A DNA stretch of 13,178 nucleotides, taken from contig CAJXEF010000047.1 of assembly GCA_913052545.1 (NCBI GenBank), positions 1 to 13,178 of the forward strand, in the 5' to 3' direction. Position 1 is the stretch's first letter; each line of letters begins with the position of its first letter. The translations under genes were made by a program, and so were the position numbers. Origin of the DNA: an uncultured Chloroflexota bacterium. GTDB lineage: Bacteria > Chloroflexota > Dehalococcoidia > UBA3495. Below, in pieces: positions 1 to 8,897 of the stretch. The notes beneath the pieces were generated by a model. It searched no databases. It saw only the letters and a program-made list of their open reading frames with translations, and had not been told where the DNA came from.

Positions 1-240
1 GCTAGAGAAGTTGCGACTCGTAATGTAACTGTCAACGCATTAGCCCCGGGTTTCATCGATACGGGAGGTATGGTTGATAACATGACCGATGAGGCAAGAG
101 AAAATGTATTAGGACGAATCCCGATGGGTCGGTTCGGGTCAGGATTGGATGTTGCGAGTGCAGTAGTGTTTTTATGTGGCTCAGGAGCAGGCTACATAAC
201 TGGGCAAGTTATTACTATCGACGGAGGCCTTATTGCCTGA
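1..240 (+). CDS. FabG-like short-chain dehydrogenase/reductase, C-terminal end (partial)
   Basis: The frame is open from the first base and stops with TGA at 238-240, giving the last 79 residues of a protein whose start lies left of the window. The visible part has the short-chain dehydrogenase C-terminal signature: VNALAPGFIDT just after the active-site helix, then IPMGRFG, an SAVVFLCG helix, and the ending ITGQVITIDGG. This pattern is typical of 3-oxoacyl-ACP reductase (FabG) and close relatives, which use NAD(P)H to reduce 3-keto groups in the cytoplasm. The Rossmann glycine motif and the catalytic Ser-Tyr-Lys lie outside the window. The true substrate therefore cannot be fixed; a catabolic alcohol or sugar dehydrogenase is equally possible. 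Confidence 0.88.
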   Translation, partial: AREVATRNVTVNALAPGFIDTGGMVDNMTDEARENVLGRIPMGRFGSGLDVASAVVFLCGSGAGYITGQVITIDGGLIA

Positions 241-300
241 AAGGTTAGAACCTTTTGAGAACTTCTAGAATTCATGCTACCTTCTTGTTGAGGAATAGCT

Positions 301-1161
301 ATGTTATCGACTACCGCATTACGGGAATTAATAGCACAACCTGGAATAATCGTCGCCCCCGGCGCTTACGATTGCTTAACCGCTAAGATAATACAACAAT
401 CGGGTTTCCCAGCGGTATACATGACTGGAGCTGGAACATCGGTTGCCCGTTATGGTTTTCCTGATTTGGCTCTCGCTTCCATGACTGAGATGATCTCCAA
501 TGCGGCAGATATTACAGCCTCTGTAAAGATACCTGTTATAGCTGATGCTGACACAGGTTACGGTGGGTTGCTGAATGTTGGTCGTACGGTCAGAAAGTAC
601 GAGCAATCCGGAGTTGCAGCCATCCATATAGAAGATCAAGAATTCCCAAAAAGATGTGGGCATCTAGAAGGTAAACGTGTCATTCCTGCCAAGGACATGA
701 TTCCAAAGATCAAGGAAGCTGTTCAATCCCGTACTGATAGGGATTTTCTGATCATAGTAAGAACAGATGCGCTAGCGGTTACCGGCTGGGATGATACTAT
801 GGATCGATGTAACAGGTATATAGATGCTGGGGCTGATGTTTTGTTTGTCGAAGCGTTAAGAAGCTCAGAAGAAGCCCAACGGGCAGTCGAGTCTTTATCG
901 GTCCCTCTACTTTACAATTTTGTCGAGACAGGGAAATCACCTTTACTGTCGGCAAGTGAGCTGGAGGAAATAGGGTTTAAGATAGTGATTTTTCCTGCCA
1001 GTAGCCTTCTACTAGTTACTGCGACGATACAAAAATTAATGGGTGAATTGAAAGAGAAGGGTACTACACTTGGGATGATGGATCAGATGGTTAGCCTACA
1101 GGAGTGCTTCGAATTAGTAGGATTGTCTGAAATGCTGTCAGTGGATGCCCAGTACCAGTGA
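301..1161 (+). CDS. Isocitrate lyase / PEP mutase superfamily enzyme (2-methylisocitrate lyase-like)
   Basis: This 286-residue cytoplasmic protein has the length of the short PrpB/PEP mutase branch of the isocitrate lyase superfamily. Visible family motifs are PGAYDCLTAK near residue 20, the metal-binding ADADTGYGG (81-89, with D82 and D84), IHIEDQ (108-113), the lyase signature KRCGH (117-121, C119 the expected general acid/base) and IVRTDA (152-157). The KRCGH loop favours C-C bond lyases (2-methylisocitrate, oxaloacetate or dimethylmalate type) over true phosphonate mutases. The exact substrate cannot be told, because neither prpC nor phosphonate genes are nearby. A GAGGA ribosome binding site at 290-294 is six bases before the ATG. 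It lies 60 bases after the FabG-like gene on the same strand, so co-transcription is possible. Confidence 0.88.
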   Translation: MLSTTALRELIAQPGIIVAPGAYDCLTAKIIQQSGFPAVYMTGAGTSVARYGFPDLALASMTEMISNAADITASVKIPVIADADTGYGGLLNVGRTVRKYEQSGVAAIHIEDQEFPKRCGHLEGKRVIPAKDMIPKIKEAVQSRTDRDFLIIVRTDALAVTGWDDTMDRCNRYIDAGADVLFVEALRSSEEAQRAVESLSVPLLYNFVETGKSPLLSASELEEIGFKIVIFPASSLLLVTATIQKLMGELKEKGTTLGMMDQMVSLQECFELVGLSEMLSVDAQYQ

Positions 1162-1262
1162 ATTTAGATACTAATTTGTAAATTGCAATAATTTTGAGAT
1201 ATGTGTAGAGTCCTGACGATTAACTTCCCATTCACAAGAACATAGTTTCAAAAGAGTAAATT

Positions 1263-1784
1263 ATGACTAATGCAGTCTTGGTCATCGATATGGTAAAGGG
1301 ATTCTTAGAACCTGGCCATAATCTTTACTGTGGGCCTGACGCTCGTGCGGTTATTCCTAAAATAAAAGACTTGCTGGACAGGGAAGGGAATGCTGGCTCA
1401 GACATATTGTTTGTCAATGATAACCATGAGCCCGATGATTTGGAATTTAAAATTTTCCCAGTCCATTGTGTTAGAGGGACATCTGAATCCGATGTAATAG
1501 CAGAGCTGTATTCGTTTGTAAGTGCTAAAAATGTGATCCCTAAGACTCGTTATAGTGGATTTTTTAACACAGACTTAGAACTACGTCTCCTAGGGTTACA
1601 ACCTAGTAAGTTAATCATCTGCGGCGTATGTACGGATATATGTGTATTACACACCGCTTCAGATGCTAGGAATAGGGACTATATTGTTGAGATTCCAAAG
1701 GATTGCGTGGCCAGCTTCGATTTAGATGCTCACGAGTGGGCTCTGCGGCATGCATCAGATATTCTAGGAGTTAACGTTACATAA
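1263..1784 (+). CDS. Isochorismatase-fold cysteine hydrolase, nicotinamidase-like
   Basis: This 173-residue protein shows the catalytic triad of the isochorismatase/nicotinamidase superfamily: D9 in LVIDMVKGF, K94 in IPKTRYSGF and C127 in GVCTDICVLHTA. It also has the metal-binding set that marks nicotinamidases: D53 and H55 in VNDNHEP, and H68 in FPVHCVRGT, which corresponds to the family's usual WPxHCVxGT. The likely reaction is nicotinamide to nicotinate plus ammonia for NAD salvage. Related amidases with the same motifs cannot be excluded, so no symbol is given. Length is normal for small bacterial nicotinamidases. The ATG is preceded only by a weak purine stretch (AAAAGAG). A gap of 101 bases separates it from the upstream lyase gene, with no strong terminator between them. 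Confidence 0.8.
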   Translation: MTNAVLVIDMVKGFLEPGHNLYCGPDARAVIPKIKDLLDREGNAGSDILFVNDNHEPDDLEFKIFPVHCVRGTSESDVIAELYSFVSAKNVIPKTRYSGFFNTDLELRLLGLQPSKLIICGVCTDICVLHTASDARNRDYIVEIPKDCVASFDLDAHEWALRHASDILGVNVT

Positions 1785-1788
1785 ATAA

Positions 1789-1855
1789 TACGAGATCGCG
1801 CCTATACCGGGAGCATTTACCTAACCCCTCAGTGAGGAAAAGGAATGGTCTCGTG
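1789..1855 (+). repeat. Nested inverted repeats in the intergenic gap (possible structured RNA)
   Basis: ACGAGA at 1790-1795 is the exact inverse complement of TCTCGT at 1849-1854. With wobble pairs the stem extends to roughly 1789-1798 against 1846-1855. Inside it lies a short palindrome, CCTCAGTGAGG (1827-1837). If transcribed, the 67 bases could fold into a long-range stem with an inner hairpin. I do not recognise a riboswitch class or known ncRNA here, and no U-tract follows directly, so this is not an obvious terminator. Only the base symmetry is observed; function is unknown. Confidence 0.4.
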
Positions 1856-1875
1856 CAGACTGGGTTTTGATCGAT

Positions 1876-1894
1876 TATCATAAGGTGACCTTAT
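1876..1894 (+). promoter_or_regulatory. Palindrome with adjacent -10-like hexamer upstream of the VWA gene
   Basis: ATAAGGTGACCTTAT (1880-1894) is a perfect 7-1-7 palindrome. A -10-like TATCAT (1876-1881, five of six consensus bases) overlaps its left end, so the palindrome would cover the start point of a promoter there. That position suits a repressor operator. It could instead be read as a small AT-rich hairpin followed by TTT, a weak terminator for the gene upstream. No good -35 is seen. Confidence 0.3.
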
Positions 1895-1933
1895 TTTGCG
1901 GTTAGTTCTTTTTTAAGTCCACTCTCTCGAGAT

Positions 1934-1939
1934 GGAGGA
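1934..1939 (+). promoter_or_regulatory. Ribosome binding site that decides the VWA gene start
   Basis: GGAGGA lies five to six bases before the ATG at 1944. An in-frame ATG at 1932 overlaps this Shine-Dalgarno element and has no good one of its own, so 1944 is the better start. Confidence 0.7.
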
Positions 1940-1943
1940 ACGA

Positions 1944-3974
1944 ATGCTACATGGCTCATATGTTTATTCTCTTTGGGACGGGACTCAACAAGTTTTTGAC
2001 TTAGATGCTGATAGCCTAATGGATAAACTATCCGACGATTTGATGAGCCAGGGTGATGTGGTGAAGGCTCTTAGAGACCTTTTAAGAAACGGTGTACAGG
2101 ATTCAGATGGAAAGGATATGCCAGGTCTTAAGGAGTTGATGCAACGCCTTAAAGATCAACGAAGAGAGCAACTTCAGAAATATAACATGGATTCGGTGGT
2201 TGATGATCTGAAAGACCGGTTAGACGCTATCGTGAAGGCCGAGAGAGACGGAATCCGTGACCGGCTCGCCGACGCTAGAGAGCGATCACTAGCTGAGTCA
2301 ATGAACCAACAACTTACTGCAGAGGAACTTTATAAATTGTTGGAGCAAAGATCTGAGTCTGCTTTAAATAAGCTAAACCAATTGCCTCAAAATGTAAGCG
2401 GACAAATCCAAGAATTGTTAGATTACGATTTTATGGATCCTGATGCACGTCAGATGTTTCAGGATTTGATTGAATCATTAAAGAGTCAAATGGCTCAAAA
2501 CATGTCTCAAGATCTACAAGGTCAAATTGGAGCGATGTCCCAGTCGGAGCAAGATAGGCTTGCTGAAATGATGTACGCACTTAACCAGATGATTAAGAAT
2601 AAACTTTCTGGCAAAGACCCTGGATTCGATGAATTTATGAGTGAATTTGGCGACATGTTTGGATCTAACCCCCCTCAAGACTTTGACGCTTTGATGGAGC
2701 TTCTTCAAAATCAGTTGGCACAATCTCAGTCTTTACTTGAGAGTATGTCACCTGAGTCACGTAGCGAGCTCGAAAATGCTATGAATGCTACGTTGGACCA
2801 GGGTCTTCTCAGGGAGATGGCCGAATTTTCAGAGCTTCTAGGACAATTAATGCCAGTCGATGACATACGCCGTCAATATCCTTTTCTTGGTGAAGATAGT
2901 TTGACCATGGAACAGGCTATGCAAATGATGAATCAGTTCCAAAGCCTAGATAAGTTGGAACAGATGCTTCAAGAGGCCATGCGAACAGGGGATTTGAGTG
3001 AAATCGATCCCGATTATTTAGCGGAGCTCATGGGTGAGGATGCTAGAAAAACTTTTGAGGATATGAATCAACTTCTCAAGTTGTTAAAAGACGCTGGATA
3101 TATCACTGATGGTGAAACTCCCGAATTAACGGCTAGAGGGATGCGTAAAATTGGGCAAAAGGCACTTAGGGAAGTTTTTTCGGAATTAAAAAAAGACCGT
3201 TTAGGAGGGCACGAGACAGATACAAGGGGAGCTGGGGGAGATTTATTAGGAGATACCAAAACCTATGAATTTGGAGACCCGTTTCAGCTGGATTTGCAAG
3301 CTACTCTTAAAAATGCGGTATTGCGAAGTGGTGCCAGTGTACCCGTCAAAATAACACCGGAAGATTTCGAAATCCATCGAAACGAGCACATGACCAGGAG
3401 CGCCACTGTCGTACTCTTGGATCAAAGCCGGTCAATGGGTATGTTTAATAACTTTAATGCAGCGAAAAAGGTTACCCTGGCGTTATTTGCGTTGATACGG
3501 ACACAATACCCTAGGGATACGTTACATGTAATAGGGTTTTCAGATTATGCTTACGAAATCAAAGAGAAGGAGATCACGAAAGTCAATTGGAATGCTTGGA
3601 GGTCGGGGACTAACCTACAGCATGGTTTGATGCTAGCCAGAAAAAAACTAGCAGATGAAAAAGGCAGTACTCGTCAGATATTGTTGATCACTGATGGAGA
3701 ACCGACTGCTCACTTAGAAAATGGTCAAGCTTATTTCGATTATCCTACGAGTTACAGAACTGAGCTGGAAACGTTCAAGGAAATCAAAAGATGCACTCGC
3801 GAAGGTATAGTCATCAATACCTTCATGCTTGAAAATAATTACCAGTTGGTTAATTTCGTAGATCGGCTGACACGGATTAACCGAGGAAGGGCGTTCTATA
3901 GCTCTTCAGATAGTCTTGGACAATACGTATTAGTAGATTATCTTAATAACAGAAAAAAGAAGGTGACGACCTGA
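1944..3974 (+). CDS. Von Willebrand factor A domain protein with long helical N-terminal region
   Basis: With the ATG at 1944 the protein has 676 residues. It begins with YSLWDGTQ (8-15) and has YDFMDPDAR near 161-169, both hallmarks I recall from the uncharacterised VWA proteins of COG4867. Residues from about 40 to 400 are charged, Gln/Met/Leu-rich helix with coiled-coil character. There is no signal peptide or membrane segment, so it should be cytoplasmic. The C-terminal VWA domain has a complete metal-ion-dependent adhesion site: DQSRS (D493, S495, S497), T556 in SGTNL and D584 in ITDGE. Such proteins often work with a MoxR/Mg-chelatase-type AAA+ ATPase, but none is adjacent here. The client and role are unknown. 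It is probably transcribed separately from the pyrimidine operon, whose own leader lies downstream. Starting at 1932 would add four residues. Confidence 0.85.
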   Translation: MLHGSYVYSLWDGTQQVFDLDADSLMDKLSDDLMSQGDVVKALRDLLRNGVQDSDGKDMPGLKELMQRLKDQRREQLQKYNMDSVVDDLKDRLDAIVKAERDGIRDRLADARERSLAESMNQQLTAEELYKLLEQRSESALNKLNQLPQNVSGQIQELLDYDFMDPDARQMFQDLIESLKSQMAQNMSQDLQGQIGAMSQSEQDRLAEMMYALNQMIKNKLSGKDPGFDEFMSEFGDMFGSNPPQDFDALMELLQNQLAQSQSLLESMSPESRSELENAMNATLDQGLLREMAEFSELLGQLMPVDDIRRQYPFLGEDSLTMEQAMQMMNQFQSLDKLEQMLQEAMRTGDLSEIDPDYLAELMGEDARKTFEDMNQLLKLLKDAGYITDGETPELTARGMRKIGQKALREVFSELKKDRLGGHETDTRGAGGDLLGDTKTYEFGDPFQLDLQATLKNAVLRSGASVPVKITPEDFEIHRNEHMTRSATVVLLDQSRSMGMFNNFNAAKKVTLALFALIRTQYPRDTLHVIGFSDYAYEIKEKEITKVNWNAWRSGTNLQHGLMLARKKLADEKGSTRQILLITDGEPTAHLENGQAYFDYPTSYRTELETFKEIKRCTREGIVINTFMLENNYQLVNFVDRLTRINRGRAFYSSSDSLGQYVLVDYLNNRKKKVTT

Positions 3975-4024
3975 TTTCAGGCAGGCAAAAGGCTTTTATA
4001 TGTACCAAATAAGTGATACCATGC

Positions 4025-4052
4025 GTTAAATTTTGTAGCAGTATCCTATATT
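4025..4052 (+). promoter_or_regulatory. Candidate promoter of the pyrimidine operon
   Basis: A TATATT hexamer at 4047-4052 (five of six -10 consensus bases) lies so that transcription would begin near 4059, just ahead of the PyrR-binding hairpin. That is where an attenuator leader should begin. The -35 candidate GTTAAA (4025-4030, 16-base spacer) is poor. The placement is more persuasive than the motif. Confidence 0.35.
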
Positions 4053-4066
4053 ATCCAGACGGCTAG

Positions 4067-4099
4067 ACTTTTAAGGCAACCCTGAGAGGTTGGTAAAGT
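4067..4099 (+). promoter_or_regulatory. PyrR-binding RNA hairpin (anti-antiterminator)
   Basis: AACCCTGAGAGGTT (4078-4091) matches the PyrR-binding loop consensus known from Bacillus, ARUCCNGNGAGGYU, at all but one position. It folds as an upper stem CAACC/GGTTG (4077-4081 with 4088-4092) closing a six-base loop CTGAGA. The upper stem is separated by an internal bulge from a lower stem ACTTT/AAAGT (4067-4071 with 4095-4099), which is the classic bulged-hairpin shape. In the known mechanism, UMP/UTP-bound PyrR stabilises this hairpin, blocks the antiterminator and allows termination downstream. Location just before pyrR supports the call strongly. Confidence 0.82.
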
Positions 4100-4145
4100 G
4101 ATGAACCGCCAATACAACATACGGTCTAATTACGCGGCGTGTGCT

Positions 4146-4177
4146 CCCTTGCCAGTTATCAGGCAAGGGTTTTTTTT
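4146..4177 (+). terminator. Intrinsic terminator of the pyr attenuator
   Basis: A perfect eight-base stem CCCTTGCC/GGCAAGGG (4146-4153 with 4162-4169) with an eight-base loop is followed by eight T residues (4170-4177). It ends 44 bases before the pyrR start, so it acts within the leader rather than at the end of a gene. The GGCAA at 4075-4079, inside the PyrR hairpin, is identical to part of the terminator's right arm. It could pair with TTGCC at 4149-4153, which gives a plausible competing antiterminator. Confidence 0.85.
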
Positions 4178-4179
4178 AA

Positions 4180-5855
<1,676 letters not shown>

Positions 5856-5858
5856 CGT

Positions 5859-7235
5859 ATGGGTGTCTCGGGTTACATTTTAATAAAATCGGGCCGTCTA
5901 ATAGACCCTAGTCAAGACTGGGATTTCGTATCAGATATATTGATTAAGAATGGTGTCATAATCGCGTCCGGTTGCAATATAGATGAAGAAACTCTTGAAG
6001 ATGGGTTCAAATTAATATGTGCCTCAGGGCTAATGGTATCACCAGGATTCATAGATATTCATGCTCATTTGAGAGAGCCCGGATTTGAGTATAAAGAAAC
6101 AATTGCTAGTGGAACTAAGGCTGCAGCAAAAGGGGGGTTCACAACGGTTAGTTGCATGCCCAACACCGATCCACCTATTGATAATGCAGCCGTGGTCAAT
6201 TTTATTCACGAGCGAGCCCGTACTGAAGGTTTGGTCAGGGTTTTGCCTATAGGATGTGTAACTAGAGGCCGTGCCGGTAAAGAATTGGCTGATATGGAGG
6301 AAATGGCATCGGCAGGAGTAGTCGCGTTTAGCGATGATGGCGATCCTGTCTATGATCCAGCGTTGATGCAATTAGCCCTTAGCTATAGCGGAGATCTCAA
6401 TTTACCTATTAGTAATCACTGCCAGGATCATTCGTTGTCAAGGGGTGGTGTTATGGCGGAGGGTGCAGTTGCTACACGATTGGGGTTACCTGGGATACCT
6501 TCTGCTGCAGAAGAAGCGATGATTTCTAGAGATATCGCTTTGGCTTCAATTACCGGGGGAAGATTACATGTCGCACACCTCAGTACTGCGGGTTCAGTTG
6601 CCTTGGTTCGTAGCGCATTGGAACAAGGTATCCCTGTTACCGCGGAAGTATGCCCTCACCATCTTTCTATAACTGATCAATGGGTATTCGGTACCAAAGG
6701 GGTTTACACAGAAGCGGCGAGCCCATTCAGTTATGATACCTCTACTAAAGTTTATCCACCGCTTAGAACAGATCAAGATGTAGAGGCGTTAATACAAGGA
6801 CTTGCGTCCGGGGTTATTCCGTGTATTGCAACAGATCATGCACCACATGATTTAGCGAGTAAGCAAGTAACGTATGAAGATGCCTCTTTTGGTATCAGTG
6901 TGTTTGAGACAGCTTTGGGTTCTTTGATGGAGTTAGTCCATGGAGGGCGTTTGTCCCCCTCTACTCTAGTGGAGCGTCTTACTAGTGGCCCAGCCCAAGT
7001 GCTAGGATCTAAATTTCATAAATTTGCTACTTTAGCTATGGATACACCTGCAGATTTAGTTATATTCGATCCTGATAAAGAGTGGATAGTCGATACGAAT
7101 GAATTCGCATCCAAGGGTAAAAATACGCCTTTAGTAGGTTCAAAACTTAAAGGTAAAGTCATGGGGACCATATTTGATGGAGAGATTGTTTTTCAGGACG
7201 CAGAATTTTTGGAGAAGGTAGAAGAAGTTGGGTGA
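5859..7235 (+). CDS. pyrC: Dihydroorotase (class I)
   Basis: This zinc amidohydrolase closes N-carbamoylaspartate to dihydroorotate. The 458-residue protein has the expected metal and substrate motifs: FIDIHAHLREPG with H68, H70 and R72, the class I FSDDG (D160 the likely ligand), NHCQD (H187), HVAHLST (H240) and ATDHAPH (D326). The usual HCED is HCQD here, a change beside the metal ligand and not of it, so activity is expected. The gene starts three bases after the pyrB stop. Its Shine-Dalgarno AGGTGA (5846-5851) lies in the end of pyrB, seven bases from the ATG. The 3' end overlaps carA. Confidence 0.95.
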   Translation: MGVSGYILIKSGRLIDPSQDWDFVSDILIKNGVIIASGCNIDEETLEDGFKLICASGLMVSPGFIDIHAHLREPGFEYKETIASGTKAAAKGGFTTVSCMPNTDPPIDNAAVVNFIHERARTEGLVRVLPIGCVTRGRAGKELADMEEMASAGVVAFSDDGDPVYDPALMQLALSYSGDLNLPISNHCQDHSLSRGGVMAEGAVATRLGLPGIPSAAEEAMISRDIALASITGGRLHVAHLSTAGSVALVRSALEQGIPVTAEVCPHHLSITDQWVFGTKGVYTEAASPFSYDTSTKVYPPLRTDQDVEALIQGLASGVIPCIATDHAPHDLASKQVTYEDASFGISVFETALGSLMELVHGGRLSPSTLVERLTSGPAQVLGSKFHKFATLAMDTPADLVIFDPDKEWIVDTNEFASKGKNTPLVGSKLKGKVMGTIFDGEIVFQDAEFLEKVEEVG

Positions 7236-8325
7236 GAAGGCGTATCTAATATTGGAAGATGGATCTGTGTTCCAAGGAGTGTCTTTCGGAGCTAAGATCG
7301 TCGGTTCAGGCGAAGTAGTTTTTAATACTAGCATGACAGGCTATCAGGAAGTTCTAACTGATCCTTCATATGCTGGTCAAATTGTAAATTTGACCTATCC
7401 TATAGTAGGCAATTACGGGATTAACAGGGACGATATGGAATCCAGCCGCATCAGAGTTTCTGGATTGATTGTACGTGATCATTGTGATGAACCCAGCCAC
7501 GGATCCAGCGAAAGTACTCTGCACCAGTTTTTACTCAAATATGATGTGCCTGGTATCAGTGAGGTAGATACTAGAGCCATAACCAGACGTTTAAGGAGCG
7601 CCGGGGTTATGATGGGTATGATTACGACCGATGACCCTCAATTGGCGCTTCTAAATCTGAAACAAAAACCAAAATACGATAACCTTGATTTGGTTGCCGA
7701 TGTTTCCACTACTCAGGTATATGACTGGCCTACTCCTTCCCTGAATCCCGATTATCCGATGCCACGAGTCTTGGTAACCGACTCCGGTTTGAAATATAAT
7801 ATATTGAGGCATCTAAGAAAACGTAATTGTGAGGTAATAGTCCTCCCTGCGGCTACCTCGGCGGAGGATATGATGGACTTGAAACCCTCGGGAATACTGG
7901 TTTCACCTGGGCCTGGAGACCCTCAGCTTTTAGATTACGTGGTCAACAACGTGAGAGATGTATTGGGTAAAGTGCCCATGATGGGAATATGTCTGGGACA
8001 TCAAATGATTGCGCGGGCGCTGGGCGCATCTACTTTTAAGTTGAAATTCGGACACAGGGGGGGAAACCACCCTGTCAAAGATCTAAATACCGGTAAAGTT
8101 CACATTACCTCCCAAAATCACGGCTATTCAGTAGATCCGGATAGCTTGCCAAATGGGTTGGCAATTTCCCATATTAACCTTAATGACGGGACGGTTGAGG
8201 GACTGGAACATGAGAATCTACCGTTGTTTACTATCCAGTATCACTCTGAGGCCGCGCCTGGTCCGCAAGATAATGAATATTTGTTTGACAAATTCGTAAG
8301 CTTAATTAATCAAAATAAGGGTTAG
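7228..8325 (+). CDS. carA: Carbamoyl phosphate synthetase small (glutaminase) subunit
   Basis: CarA hydrolyses glutamine and channels ammonia to CarB. The 365-residue protein has the N-terminal CarA domain (AYLILEDGSVFQG, FNTSMTGYQEVLTDPSY, YPIVGNYG) and a C-terminal class I glutamine amidotransferase domain. The latter holds LVSPGPGDP, the nucleophile C255 in MGICLGHQ, and H339/E341 in QYHSEAAPGP, so the Cys-His-Glu triad is complete. The best start is a TTG at 7228, overlapping pyrC by eight bases. No in-frame ATG or GTG is close, the protein aligns to the family from this point, and GGAGAAGG (7211-7218) precedes it. The overlap suggests coupled translation with pyrC. Confidence 0.95.
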   Translation: MGEKAYLILEDGSVFQGVSFGAKIVGSGEVVFNTSMTGYQEVLTDPSYAGQIVNLTYPIVGNYGINRDDMESSRIRVSGLIVRDHCDEPSHGSSESTLHQFLLKYDVPGISEVDTRAITRRLRSAGVMMGMITTDDPQLALLNLKQKPKYDNLDLVADVSTTQVYDWPTPSLNPDYPMPRVLVTDSGLKYNILRHLRKRNCEVIVLPAATSAEDMMDLKPSGILVSPGPGDPQLLDYVVNNVRDVLGKVPMMGICLGHQMIARALGASTFKLKFGHRGGNHPVKDLNTGKVHITSQNHGYSVDPDSLPNGLAISHINLNDGTVEGLEHENLPLFTIQYHSEAAPGPQDNEYLFDKFVSLINQNKG

Positions 8326-8331
8326 ATATGA

Positions 8332-8397
8332 GGTAGGTAGGAAGAATAAATTTATGAACTTATACAATTTAAATTAGCAACCTACCACTCTAGTTGC
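8332..8397 (+). repeat. Competing inverted repeats between carA and the 139-codon gene
   Basis: GGTAGGT (8332-8338) is the exact inverse complement of ACCTACC (8380-8386), giving a seven-base stem around an AT-rich 41-base loop. A second pairing, GCAAC (8377-8381) with GTTGC (8393-8397), shares bases with the first, so the two cannot form together. They lie just upstream of a strong GGAGG ribosome binding site. There is no U-tract, so this is not an intrinsic terminator. A regulatory or processing role is only inference. Confidence 0.35.
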
Positions 8398-8409
8398 CAC
8401 GTATATTTT

Positions 8410-8414
8410 GGAGG
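8410..8414 (+). promoter_or_regulatory. Strong ribosome binding site for the 139-codon gene
   Basis: GGAGG lies seven bases before the ATG at 8422. It is the best Shine-Dalgarno match in the operon and the main sign that the unrecognised gene is translated. Confidence 0.65.
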
Positions 8415-8421
8415 TTTATTA

Positions 8422-8841
8422 ATGTTTTCTTTTTCTATGGTATTGCTGGAGGAAGGGGTGGAGATGGAACTGCCTATTGGTATGTCGGAGTTGATTTCGA
8501 TATTAGATGGGCTAGTCCCGTCCTTCACATGTGCGGGACATGAATATCAATTAGGAGTTGTTACTAGAGCTAAATTAGGGAGTAATTGGGACCTTACGGT
8601 AAATTTGGTTAACTCTCAAACAAAAGAAGTGTTTCCAGAACCTGTAGGCTGTATCGAACTGGAAAATACAGGGCGGGATAACGTCAATTTTCGGATTCCT
8701 CCTAGATCTGGACAGAAGCACGCTGGTATGAATGAATTCGATTGGGACGGTAAATATTTTGGGTCATTCATTTACCAGACGTTAAATTCTCTACACGAGC
8801 GTCAATTGATTAAATTGCCAGGTCTTTTGCCTCAATCATAA
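8422..8841 (+). CDS. Uncharacterised 139-residue protein between carA and carB
   Basis: I do not recognise this protein. It is small, soluble and mildly acidic by eye, with no signal peptide, membrane segment or known catalytic motif. Two cysteines are visible (FTCAGH and VGCIEL). The C-terminal part has an aromatic DWDGKYFGSFIYQTL stretch leading into an amphipathic helix and ending KLPGLLP. Evidence that it is real is the strong GGAGG seven bases before ATG 8422, an open frame filling the space between two core operon genes, and the same strand with short flanking gaps (96 and 56 bases). A second possible start is ATG 8464, also preceded by purine-rich sequence including GGAGG (8448-8452), which would shorten it by 14 residues. 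Location suggests a link to pyrimidine or carbamoyl phosphate metabolism, but that is context only. Confidence 0.72.
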   Translation: MFSFSMVLLEEGVEMELPIGMSELISILDGLVPSFTCAGHEYQLGVVTRAKLGSNWDLTVNLVNSQTKEVFPEPVGCIELENTGRDNVNFRIPPRSGQKHAGMNEFDWDGKYFGSFIYQTLNSLHERQLIKLPGLLPQS

Positions 8842-8897
8842 GTGGCTGTTAATGGGGTTCGTGTAAACCATGACGAATCACGTTAAAAGGAATAATA

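Noticed and set aside
240..256. AAAGGTT/AACCTTT hairpin after the FabG-like gene as a terminator
   Set aside because: The full stem leaves only a two-base loop, and the shorter version is a five-base AT-rich stem with four Ts; too weak to call.
1183..1211. TTGCAA/TAGAGT pair with 17-base spacing as a promoter for the nicotinamidase-like gene
   Set aside because: Both hexamers match only four of six bases; such pairs are common by chance in AT-rich gaps.
3987..3997. AAAAGGCTTTT after the VWA gene as a terminator
   Set aside because: The symmetry leaves a one-base loop and no usable GC stem, so it cannot form a real hairpin.
6174..6195. Dihydroorotase HCQD in place of HCED as a sign of an inactive homolog
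   Set aside because: All metal ligands and the substrate Arg are present and the gene sits in a full operon, so a working enzyme is the simpler reading.
8853..8870. GGTTCGTGTAAACC as a tRNA T-arm
   Set aside because: The stem is only four bases, the loop does not fit the TTCRA pattern, and no acceptor, D or anticodon arms are found around it.
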